A DNA stretch of 64,000 nt from Apostichopus japonicus (Eukaryota > Echinodermata > Holothuroidea > Aspidochirotida > Stichopodidae), in NCBI RefSeq assembly GCF_037975245.1, contig NC_092568.1, forward strand, positions 38,156,501 to 38,220,500. Direction: 5' to 3'. Of the stretch, positions 50,191-62,332 are shown piece by piece (the stretch's first letter is position 1; every line of letters begins with the position of its first letter). The translations under genes and the position numbers were made by a program. The notes beneath the pieces are model-generated. The model was given only the letters and a program-made list of their open reading frames with translations, ran no database searches and had not been told where the DNA came from.

Positions 50191-50925
50191 TTTTTCATTT
50201 TTCCTCACCCACAACCGCACCCCTTTCTTTCTTTATTTCTTTGTCACTATTGTTTTATCCTGTCATTGTTATGAAAAGTTTTTCCCCCTCCCAAACCCCC
50301 CCCCCCCCCACCACCACCACCGTTGAAGACATTGACTTGCCATGATATACCACTATTGTTGTGTCCTGTCATTGCAATCACAAGTTTTTCTCCAGCTCCC
50401 TTTAATTCGAGACAAGTGTATCATTAGGGCTATATATCATTCCGCATGCATGCACGCTGCACGAGTGTTCTCCCTCAGGAAAAGTGCCGAAAAGAAACAG
50501 GAGAACATCTTTCTTGATATGTTCTCAAACAAAATCTCTCGTTTTTTGTGGCTTGGATGTCGGAGTACACAAAGGGAAGTAAATGTGATGCAGAAATTAG
50601 GTCGATTGAGGCAATTTTAGACCACTTTAGGCTTCCCATGAGCAGCGTACGAACACTATGTTAAGAGGTTTGTTCACAAGTCGGACGAACGTAGCTAGCT
50701 TCAGACTCTCAGTACGGTGAGTGTGCGTGCGTGCGTCAGTCATCGGGGCAATCATATCCGGGCGTATATGCTACCATATAGCTTCTCAAGTCATATAACA
50801 CAATGTACATTGTTTAGTTTAATGGGATAAGTAACCATATAGGTGGTCTAGAGTTGAATATTCAACTTTGCAAAATAAGTCTCGGGGCGGGCGGGTATAA
50901 AAAGCTTAAATTTCATCTTTCTAAT

Positions 50926-51043
50926 GTCTACGACCATATCACGTTGAATATACCGGTTCTCGTCCGATCACCGAAGTCAAGCAGCGTCGAGCCTAGTCAG
51001 TACTTGGATGGGTGACCGCCTGGGAATACTAGGTGCCGTAGAC
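50926..51043 (+). rRNA. 5S: 5S ribosomal RNA (plus copy 3)
   Basis: Intact 118-nt core. Next copy 858 bp on, the spacer between having extra bases in several homopolymers (51131-51136, 51399-51406, 51741-51750). Confidence 0.96.
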
Positions 51044-51783
51044 TTTTTCATTTTTCCTCACCCACAACCGCACCCCTTTCTTTCTTTATTTCTTTGTCAC
51101 TATTGTTTTATCCTGTCATTGTTATGAAAAGTTTTTTCCCCCTCCCAAACCCCCCCCCCCCCCCCACCACCACCACCGTTGAAGACATTGACTTGCCATG
51201 ATATACCACTATTGTTGTGTCCTGTCATTGCAATCACAAGTTTTTCTCCAGCTCCCTTTAATTCGAGACAAGTGTATCATTAGGGCTATATATCATTCCG
51301 CATGCATGCACGCTGCACGAGTGTTCTCCCTCAGGAAAAGTGCCGAAAAGAAACAGGAGAACATCTTTCTTGATATGTTCTCAAACAAAATCTCTCGTTT
51401 TTTTGTGGCTTGGATGTCGGAGTACACAAAGGGAAGTAAATGTGATGCAGAAATTAGGTCGATTGAGGCAATTTTAGACCACTTTAGGCTTCCCATGAGC
51501 AGCGTACGAACACTATGTTAAGAGGTTTGTTCACAAGTCGGACGAACGTAGCTAGCTTCAGACTCTCAGTACGGTGAGTGTGCGTGCGTGCGTCAGTCAT
51601 CGGGGCAATCATATCCGGGCGTATATGCTACCATATAGCTTCTCAAGTCATATAACACAATGTACATTGTTTAGTTTAATGGGATAAGTAACCATATAGG
51701 TGGTCTAGAGTTGAATATTCAACTTTGCAAAATAAGTCTCGGGGCGGGGCGGGTATAAAAAGCTTAAATTTCATCTTTCTAAT

Positions 51784-51902
51784 GTCTACGACCATATCAC
51801 GTTGAATATACCGGTTCTCGTCCGATCACCGAAGTCAAGCAGCGTCGAGCCTAGTCAGTACTTGGGATGGGTGACCGCCTGGGAATACTAGGTGCCGTAG
51901 AC
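51784..51902 (+). rRNA. 5S: 5S ribosomal RNA (plus copy 4, one-base insertion)
   Basis: Core of 119 nt with an extra G at nt 81-82 (CTTGGGATGGG), at the start of box C. The upstream GC-rich block also has one extra G. It lies in a short indel-rich stretch, so error is likely. Next copy 853 bp on. Confidence 0.88.
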
Positions 51903-52636
51903 TTTTTCATTTTTCCTCACCCACAACCGCACCCCTTTCTTTCTTTATTTCTTTGTCACTATTGTTTTATCCTGTCATTGTTATGAAAAGTTTTTCCCCC
52001 TCCCAAACCCCCCCCCCCCCCACCACCACCACCGTTGAAGACATTGACTTGCCATGATATACCACTATTGTTGTGTCCTGTCATTGCAATCACAAGTTTT
52101 TCTCAGCTCCCTTTAATTCGAGACAAGTGTATCATTAGGGCTATATATCATTCCGCATGCATGCACGCTGCACGAGTGTTCTCCCTCAGGAAAAGTGCCG
52201 AAAAGAAACAGGAGAACATCTTTCTTGATATGTTCTCAAACAAAATCTCTCGTTTTTTGTGGCTTGGATGTCGGAGTACACAAAGGGAAGTAAATGTGAT
52301 GCAGAAATTAGGTCGATTGAGGCAATTTTAGACCACTTTAGGCTTCCCATGAGCAGCGTACGAACACTATGTTAAGAGGTTTGTTCACAAGTCGGACGAA
52401 CGTAGCTAGCTTCAGACTCTCAGTACGGTGAGTGTGCGTGCGTGCGTCAGTCATCGGGGCAATCATATCCGGGCGTATATGCTACCATATAGCTTCTCAA
52501 GTCATATAACACAATGTACATTGTTTAGTTTAATGGGATAAGTAACCATATAGGTGGTCTAGAGTTGAATATTCAACTTTGCAAAATAAGTCTCGGGGCG
52601 GGCGGGTATAAAAAGCTTAAATTTCATCTTTCTAAT

Positions 52637-52754
52637 GTCTACGACCATATCACGTTGAATATACCGGTTCTCGTCCGATCACCGAAGTCAAGCAGCGTCG
52701 AGCCTAGTCAGTACTTGGATGGGTGACCGCCTGGGAATACTAGGTGCCGTAGAC
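52637..52754 (+). rRNA. 5S: 5S ribosomal RNA (plus copy 5)
   Basis: Intact 118-nt core. Next copy starts 851 bp on, with one extra C in the spacer at about 53197. Confidence 0.96.
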
Positions 52755-53487
52755 TTTTTCATTTTTCCTCACCCACAACCGCACCCCTTTCTTTCTTTAT
52801 TTCTTTGTCACTATTGTTTTATCCTGTCATTGTTATGAAAAGTTTTTCCCCCTCCCAAACCCCCCCCCCCACCACCACCACCGTTGAAGACATTGACTTG
52901 CCATGATATACCACTATTGTTGTGTCCTGTCATTGCAATCACAAGTTTTTCTCCAGCTCCCTTTAATTCGAGACAAGTGTATCATTAGGGCTATATATCA
53001 TTCCGCATGCATGCACGCTGCACGAGTGTTCTCCCTCAGGAAAAGTGCCGAAAAGAAACAGGAGAACATCTTTCTTGATATGTTCTCAAACAAAATCTCT
53101 CGTTTTTTGTGGCTTGGATGTCGGAGTACACAAAGGGAAGTAAATGTGATGCAGAAATTAGGTCGATTGAGGCAATTTTAGACCACTTTAGGCTTCCCCA
53201 TGAGCAGCGTACGAACACTATGTTAAGAGGTTTGTTCACAAGTCGGACGAACGTAGCTAGCTTCAGACTCTCAGTACGGTGAGTGTGCGTGCGTGCGTCA
53301 GTCATCGGGGCAATCATATCCGGGCGTATATGCTACCATATAGCTTCTCAAGTCATATAACACAATGTACATTGTTTAGTTTAATGGGATAAGTAACCAT
53401 ATAGGTGGTCTAGAGTTGAATATTCAACTTTGCAAAATAAGTCTCGGGGCGGGCGGGTATAAAAAGCTTAAATTTCATCTTTCTAAT

Positions 53488-53605
53488 GTCTACGACCATA
53501 TCACGTTGAATATACCGGTTCTCGTCCGATCACCGAAGTCAAGCAGCGTCGAGCCTAGTCAGTACTTGGATGGGTGACCGCCTGGGAATACTAGGTGCCG
53601 TAGAC
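53488..53605 (+). rRNA. 5S: 5S ribosomal RNA (plus copy 6)
   Basis: Intact 118-nt core; the 3' spacer carries the two-A marker. Next copy 851 bp on. Confidence 0.96.
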
Positions 53606-54338
53606 TTTTTCATTTTTCCTCACCCACAACCGCACCCCTTTCTTTCTTTATTTCTTTGTCACTATTGTTTTATCCTGTCATTGTTATGAAAAGTTTTTCC
53701 CCCTCCCAACCCCCCCCCCCCCACCACCACCACCGTTGAAGACATTGACTTGCCATGATATACCACTATTGTTGTGTCCTGTCATTGCAATCACAAGTTT
53801 TTCTCCAGCTCCCTTTAATTCGAGACAAGTGTATCATTAGGGCTATATATCATTCCGCATGCATGCACGCTGCACGAGTGTTCTCCCTCAGGAAAAGTGC
53901 CGAAAAGAAACAGGAGAACATCTTTCTTGATATGTTCTCAAACAAAATCTCTCGTTTTTTGTGGCTTGGATGTCGGAGTACACAAAGGGAAGTAAATGTG
54001 ATGCAGAAATTAGGTCGATTGAGGCAATTTTAGACCACTTTAGGCTTCCCATGAGCAGCGTACGAACACTATGTTAAGAGGTTTGTTCACAAGTCGGACG
54101 AACGTAGCTAGCTTCAGACTCTCAGTACGGTGAGTGTGCGTGCGTGCGTCAGTCATCGGGGCAATCATATCCGGGCGTATATGCTACCATATAGCTTCTC
54201 AAGTCATATAACACAATGTACATTGTTTAGTTTAATGGGATAAGTAACCATATAGGTGGTCTAGAGTTGAATATTCAACTTTGCAAAATAAGTCTCGGGG
54301 CGGGCGGGTATAAAAAGCTTAAATTTCATCTTTCTAAT

Positions 54339-54456
54339 GTCTACGACCATATCACGTTGAATATACCGGTTCTCGTCCGATCACCGAAGTCAAGCAGCGT
54401 CGAGCCTAGTCAGTACTTGGATGGGTGACCGCCTGGGAATACTAGGTGCCGTAGAC
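54339..54456 (+). rRNA. 5S: 5S ribosomal RNA (plus copy 7)
   Basis: Intact 118-nt core. Next copy starts 851 bp on. Confidence 0.96.
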
Positions 54457-55189
54457 TTTTTCATTTTTCCTCACCCACAACCGCACCCCTTTCTTTCTTT
54501 ATTTCTTTGTCACTATTGTTTTATCCTGTCATTGTTATGAAAAGTTTTTCCCCCTCCCAAACCCCCCCCCCCCACCACCACCACCGTTGAAGACATTGAC
54601 TTGCCATGATATACCACTATTGTTGTGTCCTGTCATTGCAATCACAAGTTTTTCTCCAGCTCCCTTTAATTCGAGACAAGTGTATCATTAGGGCTATATA
54701 TCATTCCGCATGCATGCACGCTGCACGAGTGTTCTCCCTCAGGAAAAGTGCCGAAAAGAAACAGGAGAACATCTTTCTTGATATGTTCTCAAACAAAATC
54801 TCTCGTTTTTTGTGGCTTGGATGTCGGAGTACACAAAGGGAAGTAAATGTGATGCAGAAATTAGGTCGATTGAGGCAATTTTAGACCACTTTAGGCTTCC
54901 CATGAGCAGCGTACGAACACTATGTTAAGAGGTTTGTTCACAAGTCGGACGAACGTAGCTAGCTTCAGACTCTCAGTACGGTGAGTGTGCGTGCGTGCGT
55001 CAGTCATCGGGGCAATCATATCCGGGCGTATATGCTACCATATAGCTTCTCAAGTCATATAACACAATGTACATTGTTTAGTTTAATGGGATAAGTAACC
55101 ATATAGGTGGTCTAGAGTTGAATATTCAACTTTGCAAAATAAGTCTCGGGGCGGGCGGGTATAAAAAGCTTAAATTTCATCTTTCTAAT

Positions 55190-55307
55190 GTCTACGACCA
55201 TATCACGTTGAATATACCGGTTCTCGTCCGATCACCGAAGTCAAGCAGCGTCGAGCCTAGTCAGTACTTGGATGGGTGACCGCCTGGGAATACTAGGTGC
55301 CGTAGAC
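55190..55307 (+). rRNA. 5S: 5S ribosomal RNA (plus copy 8)
   Basis: Intact 118-nt core. Next copy starts 852 bp on. Confidence 0.96.
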
Positions 55308-56041
55308 TTTTTCATTTTTCCTCACCCACAACCGCACCCCTTTCTTTCTTTATTTCTTTGTCACTATTGTTTTATCCTGTCATTGTTATGAAAAGTTTTT
55401 CCCCCTCCCAAACCCCCCCCCCCCCACCACCACCACCGTTGAAGACATTGACTTGCCATGATATACCACTATTGTTGTGTCCTGTCATTGCAATCACAAG
55501 TTTTTCTCCAGCTCCCTTTAATTCGAGACAAGTGTATCATTAGGGCTATATATCATTCCGCATGCATGCACGCTGCACGAGTGTTCTCCCTCAGGAAAAG
55601 TGCCGAAAAGAAACAGGAGAACATCTTTCTTGATATGTTCTCAAACAAAATCTCTCGTTTTTTGTGGCTTGGATGTCGGAGTACACAAAGGGAAGTAAAT
55701 GTGATGCAGAAATTAGGTCGATTGAGGCAATTTTAGACCACTTTAGGCTTCCCATGAGCAGCGTACGAACACTATGTTAAGAGGTTTGTTCACAAGTCGG
55801 ACGAACGTAGCTAGCTTCAGACTCTCAGTACGGTGAGTGTGCGTGCGTGCGTCAGTCATCGGGGCAATCATATCCGGGCGTATATGCTACCATATAGCTT
55901 CTCAAGTCATATAACACAATGTACATTGTTTAGTTTAATGGGATAAGTAACCATATAGGTGGTCTAGAGTTGAATATTCAACTTTGCAAAATAAGTCTCG
56001 GGGCGGGCGGGTATAAAAAGCTTAAATTTCATCTTTCTAAT

Positions 56042-56159
56042 GTCTACGACCATATCACGTTGAATATACCGGTTCTCGTCCGATCACCGAAGTCAAGCAG
56101 CGTCGAGCCTAGTCAGTACTTGGATGGGTGACCGCCTGGGAATACTAGGTGCCGTAGAC
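56042..56159 (+). rRNA. 5S: 5S ribosomal RNA (plus copy 9)
   Basis: Intact 118-nt core. Next copy starts 851 bp on. Confidence 0.96.
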
Positions 56160-56892
56160 TTTTTCATTTTTCCTCACCCACAACCGCACCCCTTTCTTTC
56201 TTTATTTCTTTGTCACTATTGTTTTATCCTGTCATTGTTATGAAAAGTTTTTCCCCCTCCCAAACCCCCCCCCCCCACCACCACCACCGTTGAAGACATT
56301 GACTTGCCATGATATACCACTATTGTTGTGTCCTGTCATTGCAATCACAAGTTTTTCTCCAGCTCCCTTTAATTCGAGACAAGTGTATCATTAGGGCTAT
56401 ATATCATTCCGCATGCATGCACGCTGCACGAGTGTTCTCCCTCAGGAAAAGTGCCGAAAAGAAACAGGAGAACATCTTTCTTGATATGTTCTCAAACAAA
56501 ATCTCTCGTTTTTTGTGGCTTGGATGTCGGAGTACACAAAGGGAAGTAAATGTGATGCAGAAATTAGGTCGATTGAGGCAATTTTAGACCACTTTAGGCT
56601 TCCCATGAGCAGCGTACGAACACTATGTTAAGAGGTTTGTTCACAAGTCGGACGAACGTAGCTAGCTTCAGACTCTCAGTACGGTGAGTGTGCGTGCGTG
56701 CGTCAGTCATCGGGGCAATCATATCCGGGCGTATATGCTACCATATAGCTTCTCAAGTCATATAACACAATGTACATTGTTTAGTTTAATGGGATAAGTA
56801 ACCATATAGGTGGTCTAGAGTTGAATATTCAACTTTGCAAAATAAGTCTCGGGGCGGGCGGGTATAAAAAGCTTAAATTTCATCTTTCTAAT

Positions 56893-57010
56893 GTCTACGA
56901 CCATATCACGTTGAATATACCGGTTCTCGTCCGATCACCGAAGTCAAGCAGCGTCGAGCCTAGTCAGTACTTGGATGGGTGACCGCCTGGGAATACTAGG
57001 TGCCGTAGAC
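56893..57010 (+). rRNA. 5S: 5S ribosomal RNA (plus copy 10)
   Basis: Intact 118-nt core. Next copy starts 854 bp on. Confidence 0.96.
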
Positions 57011-57746
57011 TTTTTCATTTTTCCTCACCCACAACCGCACCCCTTTCTTTCTTTATTTCTTTGTCACTATTGTTTTATCCTGTCATTGTTATGAAAAGTT
57101 TTTCCCCCTCCCAAACCCCCCCCCCCCCCCACCACCACCACCGTTGAAGACATTGACTTGCCATGATATACCACTATTGTTGTGTCCTGTCATTGCAATC
57201 ACAAGTTTTTCTCCAGCTCCCTTTAATTCGAGACAAGTGTATCATTAGGGCTATATATCATTCCGCATGCATGCACGCTGCACGAGTGTTCTCCCTCAGG
57301 AAAAGTGCCGAAAAGAAACAGGAGAACATCTTTCTTGATATGTTCTCAAACAAAATCTCTCGTTTTTTGTGGCTTGGATGTCGGAGTACACAAAGGGAAG
57401 TAAATGTGATGCAGAAATTAGGTCGATTGAGGCAATTTTAGACCACTTTAGGCTTCCCATGAGCAGCGTACGAACACTATGTTAAGAGGTTTGTTCACAA
57501 GTCGGACGAACGTAGCTAGCTTCAGACTCTCAGTACGGTGAGTGTGCGTGCGTGCGTCAGTCATCGGGGCAATCATATCCGGGCGTATATGCTACCATAT
57601 AGCTTCTCAAGTCATATAACACAATGTACATTGTTTAGTTTAATGGGATAAGTAACCATATAGGTGGTCTAGAGTTGAATATTCAACTTTGCAAAATAAG
57701 TCTCGGGGCGGGCGGGTATAAAAAGCTTAAATTTCATCTTTCTAAT

Positions 57747-57864
57747 GTCTACGACCATATCACGTTGAATATACCGGTTCTCGTCCGATCACCGAAGTCA
57801 AGCAGCGTCGAGCCTAGTCAGTACTTGGATGGGTGACCGCCTGGGAATACTAGGTGCCGTAGAC
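57747..57864 (+). rRNA. 5S: 5S ribosomal RNA (plus copy 11)
   Basis: Intact 118-nt core. Next copy starts 853 bp on. Confidence 0.96.
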
Positions 57865-58599
57865 TTTTTCATTTTTCCTCACCCACAACCGCACCCCTTT
57901 CTTTCTTTATTTCTTTGTCACTATTGTTTTATCCTGTCATTGTTATGAAAAGTTTTTCCCCCTCCCAAACCCCCCCCCCCCCCACCACCACCACCGTTGA
58001 AGACATTGACTTGCCATGATATACCACTATTGTTGTGTCCTGTCATTGCAATCACAAGTTTTTCTCCAGCTCCCTTTAATTCGAGACAAGTGTATCATTA
58101 GGGCTATATATCATTCCGCATGCATGCACGCTGCACGAGTGTTCTCCCTCAGGAAAAGTGCCGAAAAGAAACAGGAGAACATCTTTCTTGATATGTTCTC
58201 AAACAAAATCTCTCGTTTTTTGTGGCTTGGATGTCGGAGTACACAAAGGGAAGTAAATGTGATGCAGAAATTAGGTCGATTGAGGCAATTTTAGACCACT
58301 TTAGGCTTCCCATGAGCAGCGTACGAACACTATGTTAAGAGGTTTGTTCACAAGTCGGACGAACGTAGCTAGCTTCAGACTCTCAGTACGGTGAGTGTGC
58401 GTGCGTGCGTCAGTCATCGGGGCAATCATATCCGGGCGTATATGCTACCATATAGCTTCTCAAGTCATATAACACAATGTACATTGTTTAGTTTAATGGG
58501 ATAAGTAACCATATAGGTGGTCTAGAGTTGAATATTCAACTTTGCAAAATAAGTCTCGGGGCGGGCGGGTATAAAAAGCTTAAATTTCATCTTTCTAAT

Positions 58600-58717
58600 G
58601 TCTACGACCATATCACGTTGAATATACCGGTTCTCGTCCGATCACCGAAGTCAAGCAGCGTCGAGCCTAGTCAGTACTTGGATGGGTGACCGCCTGGGAA
58701 TACTAGGTGCCGTAGAC
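58600..58717 (+). rRNA. 5S: 5S ribosomal RNA (plus copy 12)
   Basis: Intact 118-nt core. Next copy starts 854 bp on. Confidence 0.96.
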
Positions 58718-59453
58718 TTTTTCATTTTTCCTCACCCACAACCGCACCCCTTTCTTTCTTTATTTCTTTGTCACTATTGTTTTATCCTGTCATTGTTATG
58801 AAAAGTTTTTCCCCCTCCCAAACCCCCCCCCCCCCCCACCACCACCACCGTTGAAGACATTGACTTGCCATGATATACCACTATTGTTGTGTCCTGTCAT
58901 TGCAATCACAAGTTTTTCTCCAGCTCCCTTTAATTCGAGACAAGTGTATCATTAGGGCTATATATCATTCCGCATGCATGCACGCTGCACGAGTGTTCTC
59001 CCTCAGGAAAAGTGCCGAAAAGAAACAGGAGAACATCTTTCTTGATATGTTCTCAAACAAAATCTCTCGTTTTTTGTGGCTTGGATGTCGGAGTACACAA
59101 AGGGAAGTAAATGTGATGCAGAAATTAGGTCGATTGAGGCAATTTTAGACCACTTTAGGCTTCCCATGAGCAGCGTACGAACACTATGTTAAGAGGTTTG
59201 TTCACAAGTCGGACGAACGTAGCTAGCTTCAGACTCTCAGTACGGTGAGTGTGCGTGCGTGCGTCAGTCATCGGGGCAATCATATCCGGGCGTATATGCT
59301 ACCATATAGCTTCTCAAGTCATATAACACAATGTACATTGTTTAGTTTAATGGGATAAGTAACCATATAGGTGGTCTAGAGTTGAATATTCAACTTTGCA
59401 AAATAAGTCTCGGGGCGGGCGGGTATAAAAAGCTTAAATTTCATCTTTCTAAT

Positions 59454-59571
59454 GTCTACGACCATATCACGTTGAATATACCGGTTCTCGTCCGATCACC
59501 GAAGTCAAGCAGCGTCGAGCCTAGTCAGTACTTGGATGGGTGACCGCCTGGGAATACTAGGTGCCGTAGAC
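59454..59571 (+). rRNA. 5S: 5S ribosomal RNA (plus copy 13)
   Basis: Intact 118-nt core. Next copy starts 850 bp on. Confidence 0.96.
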
Positions 59572-60303
59572 TTTTTCATTTTTCCTCACCCACAACCGCA
59601 CCCCTTTCTTTCTTTATTTCTTTGTCACTATTGTTTTATCCTGTCATTGTTATGAAAAGTTTTTCCCCCTCCCAAACCCCCCCCCCCACCACCACCACCG
59701 TTGAAGACATTGACTTGCCATGATATACCACTATTGTTGTGTCCTGTCATTGCAATCACAAGTTTTTCTCCAGCTCCCTTTAATTCGAGACAAGTGTATC
59801 ATTAGGGCTATATATCATTCCGCATGCATGCACGCTGCACGAGTGTTCTCCCTCAGGAAAAGTGCCGAAAAGAAACAGGAGAACATCTTTCTTGATATGT
59901 TCTCAAACAAAATCTCTCGTTTTTTGTGGCTTGGATGTCGGAGTACACAAAGGGAAGTAAATGTGATGCAGAAATTAGGTCGATTGAGGCAATTTTAGAC
60001 CACTTTAGGCTTCCCATGAGCAGCGTACGAACACTATGTTAAGAGGTTTGTTCACAAGTCGGACGAACGTAGCTAGCTTCAGACTCTCAGTACGGTGAGT
60101 GTGCGTGCGTGCGTCAGTCATCGGGGCAATCATATCCGGGCGTATATGCTACCATATAGCTTCTCAAGTCATATAACACAATGTACATTGTTTAGTTTAA
60201 TGGGATAAGTAACCATATAGGTGGTCTAGAGTTGAATATTCAACTTTGCAAAATAAGTCTCGGGGCGGGCGGGTATAAAAAGCTTAAATTTCATCTTTCT
60301 AAT

Positions 60304-60421
60304 GTCTACGACCATATCACGTTGAATATACCGGTTCTCGTCCGATCACCGAAGTCAAGCAGCGTCGAGCCTAGTCAGTACTTGGATGGGTGACCGCCTG
60401 GGAATACTAGGTGCCGTAGAC
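60304..60421 (+). rRNA. 5S: 5S ribosomal RNA (plus copy 14)
   Basis: Intact 118-nt core. Next copy starts 854 bp on. Confidence 0.96.
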
Positions 60422-61157
60422 TTTTTCATTTTTCCTCACCCACAACCGCACCCCTTTCTTTCTTTATTTCTTTGTCACTATTGTTTTATCCTGTCATTGT
60501 TATGAAAAGTTTTTCCCCCTCCCAAACCCCCCCCCCCCCCCACCACCACCACCGTTGAAGACATTGACTTGCCATGATATACCACTATTGTTGTGTCCTG
60601 TCATTGCAATCACAAGTTTTTCTCCAGCTCCCTTTAATTCGAGACAAGTGTATCATTAGGGCTATATATCATTCCGCATGCATGCACGCTGCACGAGTGT
60701 TCTCCCTCAGGAAAAGTGCCGAAAAGAAACAGGAGAACATCTTTCTTGATATGTTCTCAAACAAAATCTCTCGTTTTTTGTGGCTTGGATGTCGGAGTAC
60801 ACAAAGGGAAGTAAATGTGATGCAGAAATTAGGTCGATTGAGGCAATTTTAGACCACTTTAGGCTTCCCATGAGCAGCGTACGAACACTATGTTAAGAGG
60901 TTTGTTCACAAGTCGGACGAACGTAGCTAGCTTCAGACTCTCAGTACGGTGAGTGTGCGTGCGTGCGTCAGTCATCGGGGCAATCATATCCGGGCGTATA
61001 TGCTACCATATAGCTTCTCAAGTCATATAACACAATGTACATTGTTTAGTTTAATGGGATAAGTAACCATATAGGTGGTCTAGAGTTGAATATTCAACTT
61101 TGCAAAATAAGTCTCGGGGCGGGCGGGTATAAAAAGCTTAAATTTCATCTTTCTAAT

Positions 61158-61275
61158 GTCTACGACCATATCACGTTGAATATACCGGTTCTCGTCCGAT
61201 CACCGAAGTCAAGCAGCGTCGAGCCTAGTCAGTACTTGGATGGGTGACCGCCTGGGAATACTAGGTGCCGTAGAC
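61158..61275 (+). rRNA. 5S: 5S ribosomal RNA (plus copy 15)
   Basis: Intact 118-nt core; two-A marker in the 3' spacer. Next copy 849 bp on. Confidence 0.96.
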
Positions 61276-62006
61276 TTTTTCATTTTTCCTCACCCACAAC
61301 CGCACCCCTTTCTTTCTTTATTTCTTTGTCACTATTGTTTTATCCTGTCATTGTTATGAAAAGTTTTTCCCCCTCCCAACCCCCCCCCCCACCACCACCA
61401 CCGTTGAAGACATTGACTTGCCATGATATACCACTATTGTTGTGTCCTGTCATTGCAATCACAAGTTTTTCTCCAGCTCCCTTTAATTCGAGACAAGTGT
61501 ATCATTAGGGCTATATATCATTCCGCATGCATGCACGCTGCACGAGTGTTCTCCCTCAGGAAAAGTGCCGAAAAGAAACAGGAGAACATCTTTCTTGATA
61601 TGTTCTCAAACAAAATCTCTCGTTTTTTGTGGCTTGGATGTCGGAGTACACAAAGGGAAGTAAATGTGATGCAGAAATTAGGTCGATTGAGGCAATTTTA
61701 GACCACTTTAGGCTTCCCATGAGCAGCGTACGAACACTATGTTAAGAGGTTTGTTCACAAGTCGGACGAACGTAGCTAGCTTCAGACTCTCAGTACGGTG
61801 AGTGTGCGTGCGTGCGTCAGTCATCGGGGCAATCATATCCGGGCGTATATGCTACCATATAGCTTCTCAAGTCATATAACACAATGTACATTGTTTAGTT
61901 TAATGGGATAAGTAACCATATAGGTGGTCTAGAGTTGAATATTCAACTTTGCAAAATAAGTCTCGGGGCGGGCGGGTATAAAAAGCTTAAATTTCATCTT
62001 TCTAAT

Positions 62007-62124
62007 GTCTACGACCATATCACGTTGAATATACCGGTTCTCGTCCGATCACCGAAGTCAAGCAGCGTCGAGCCTAGTCAGTACTTGGATGGGTGACCGC
62101 CTGGGAATACTAGGTGCCGTAGAC
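62007..62124 (+). rRNA. 5S: 5S ribosomal RNA (plus copy 16, reference unit)
   Basis: Intact 118-nt core. Its unit, 62007-62857, is used here to place the spacer elements that recur in every unit. Next copy 851 bp on. Confidence 0.97.
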
Positions 62125-62136
62125 TTTTTCATTTTT
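62125..62136 (+). terminator. RNA polymerase III terminator (representative)
   Basis: TTTTTCATTTTT directly after the 5S core: a T5 run at the 3' end and a second T5 as back-up. Runs of four or more T on the coding strand end polymerase III transcription. Present after every copy; copy 23256-23374 has a T4 first run. Confidence 0.9.
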
Positions 62137-62154
62137 CCTCACCCACAACCGCAC

Positions 62155-62178
62155 CCCTTTCTTTCTTTATTTCTTTGT
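62155..62178 (+). repeat. CTTT-rich polypyrimidine stretch (representative)
   Basis: Pyrimidine-rich stretch (CCTTTCTTTCTTTATTTCTTTG) 30 bp past the gene, with further short T-runs. It could serve as additional termination sequence; otherwise a simple repeat. Confidence 0.5.
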
Positions 62179-62226
62179 CACTATTGTTTTATCCTGTCAT
62201 TGTTATGAAAAGTTTTTCCCCCTCCC
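62179..62226 (+). repeat. internal spacer duplication, copy a (representative)
   Basis: Begins CACTATTGTTTTATCCTGTC and ends TTTTTCCCCCTCCC. It is matched by copy b at 62283-62332 (CACTATTGTTGTGTCCTGTC to TTTTTCTCCAGCTCCC). The offset is 104 bp, with the C homopolymer between the two copies. Confidence 0.75.
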
Positions 62227-62253
62227 AAACCCCCCCCCCCCACCACCACCACC
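62217..62253 (-). repeat. variable C/G homopolymer with (ACC)4, G-quadruplex-capable on the minus strand
   Basis: On the plus strand CCCCCTCCCAAA, twelve C, then ACC four times. The complementary strand has four or more G-tracts close together. The length of the homopolymer explains most of the 847-858 bp range of unit lengths. It lies about 100 bp past the gene on the template strand for 5S transcription. Confidence 0.75.
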
Positions 62254-62282
62254 GTTGAAGACATTGACTTGCCATGATATAC

Positions 62283-62332
62283 CACTATTGTTGTGTCCTG
62301 TCATTGCAATCACAAGTTTTTCTCCAGCTCCC
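62283..62332 (+). repeat. internal spacer duplication, copy b (representative)
   Basis: Partner of 62179-62226, diverged at about a quarter of positions, which shows the duplication is much older than the homogenisation of the array. Confidence 0.75.
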
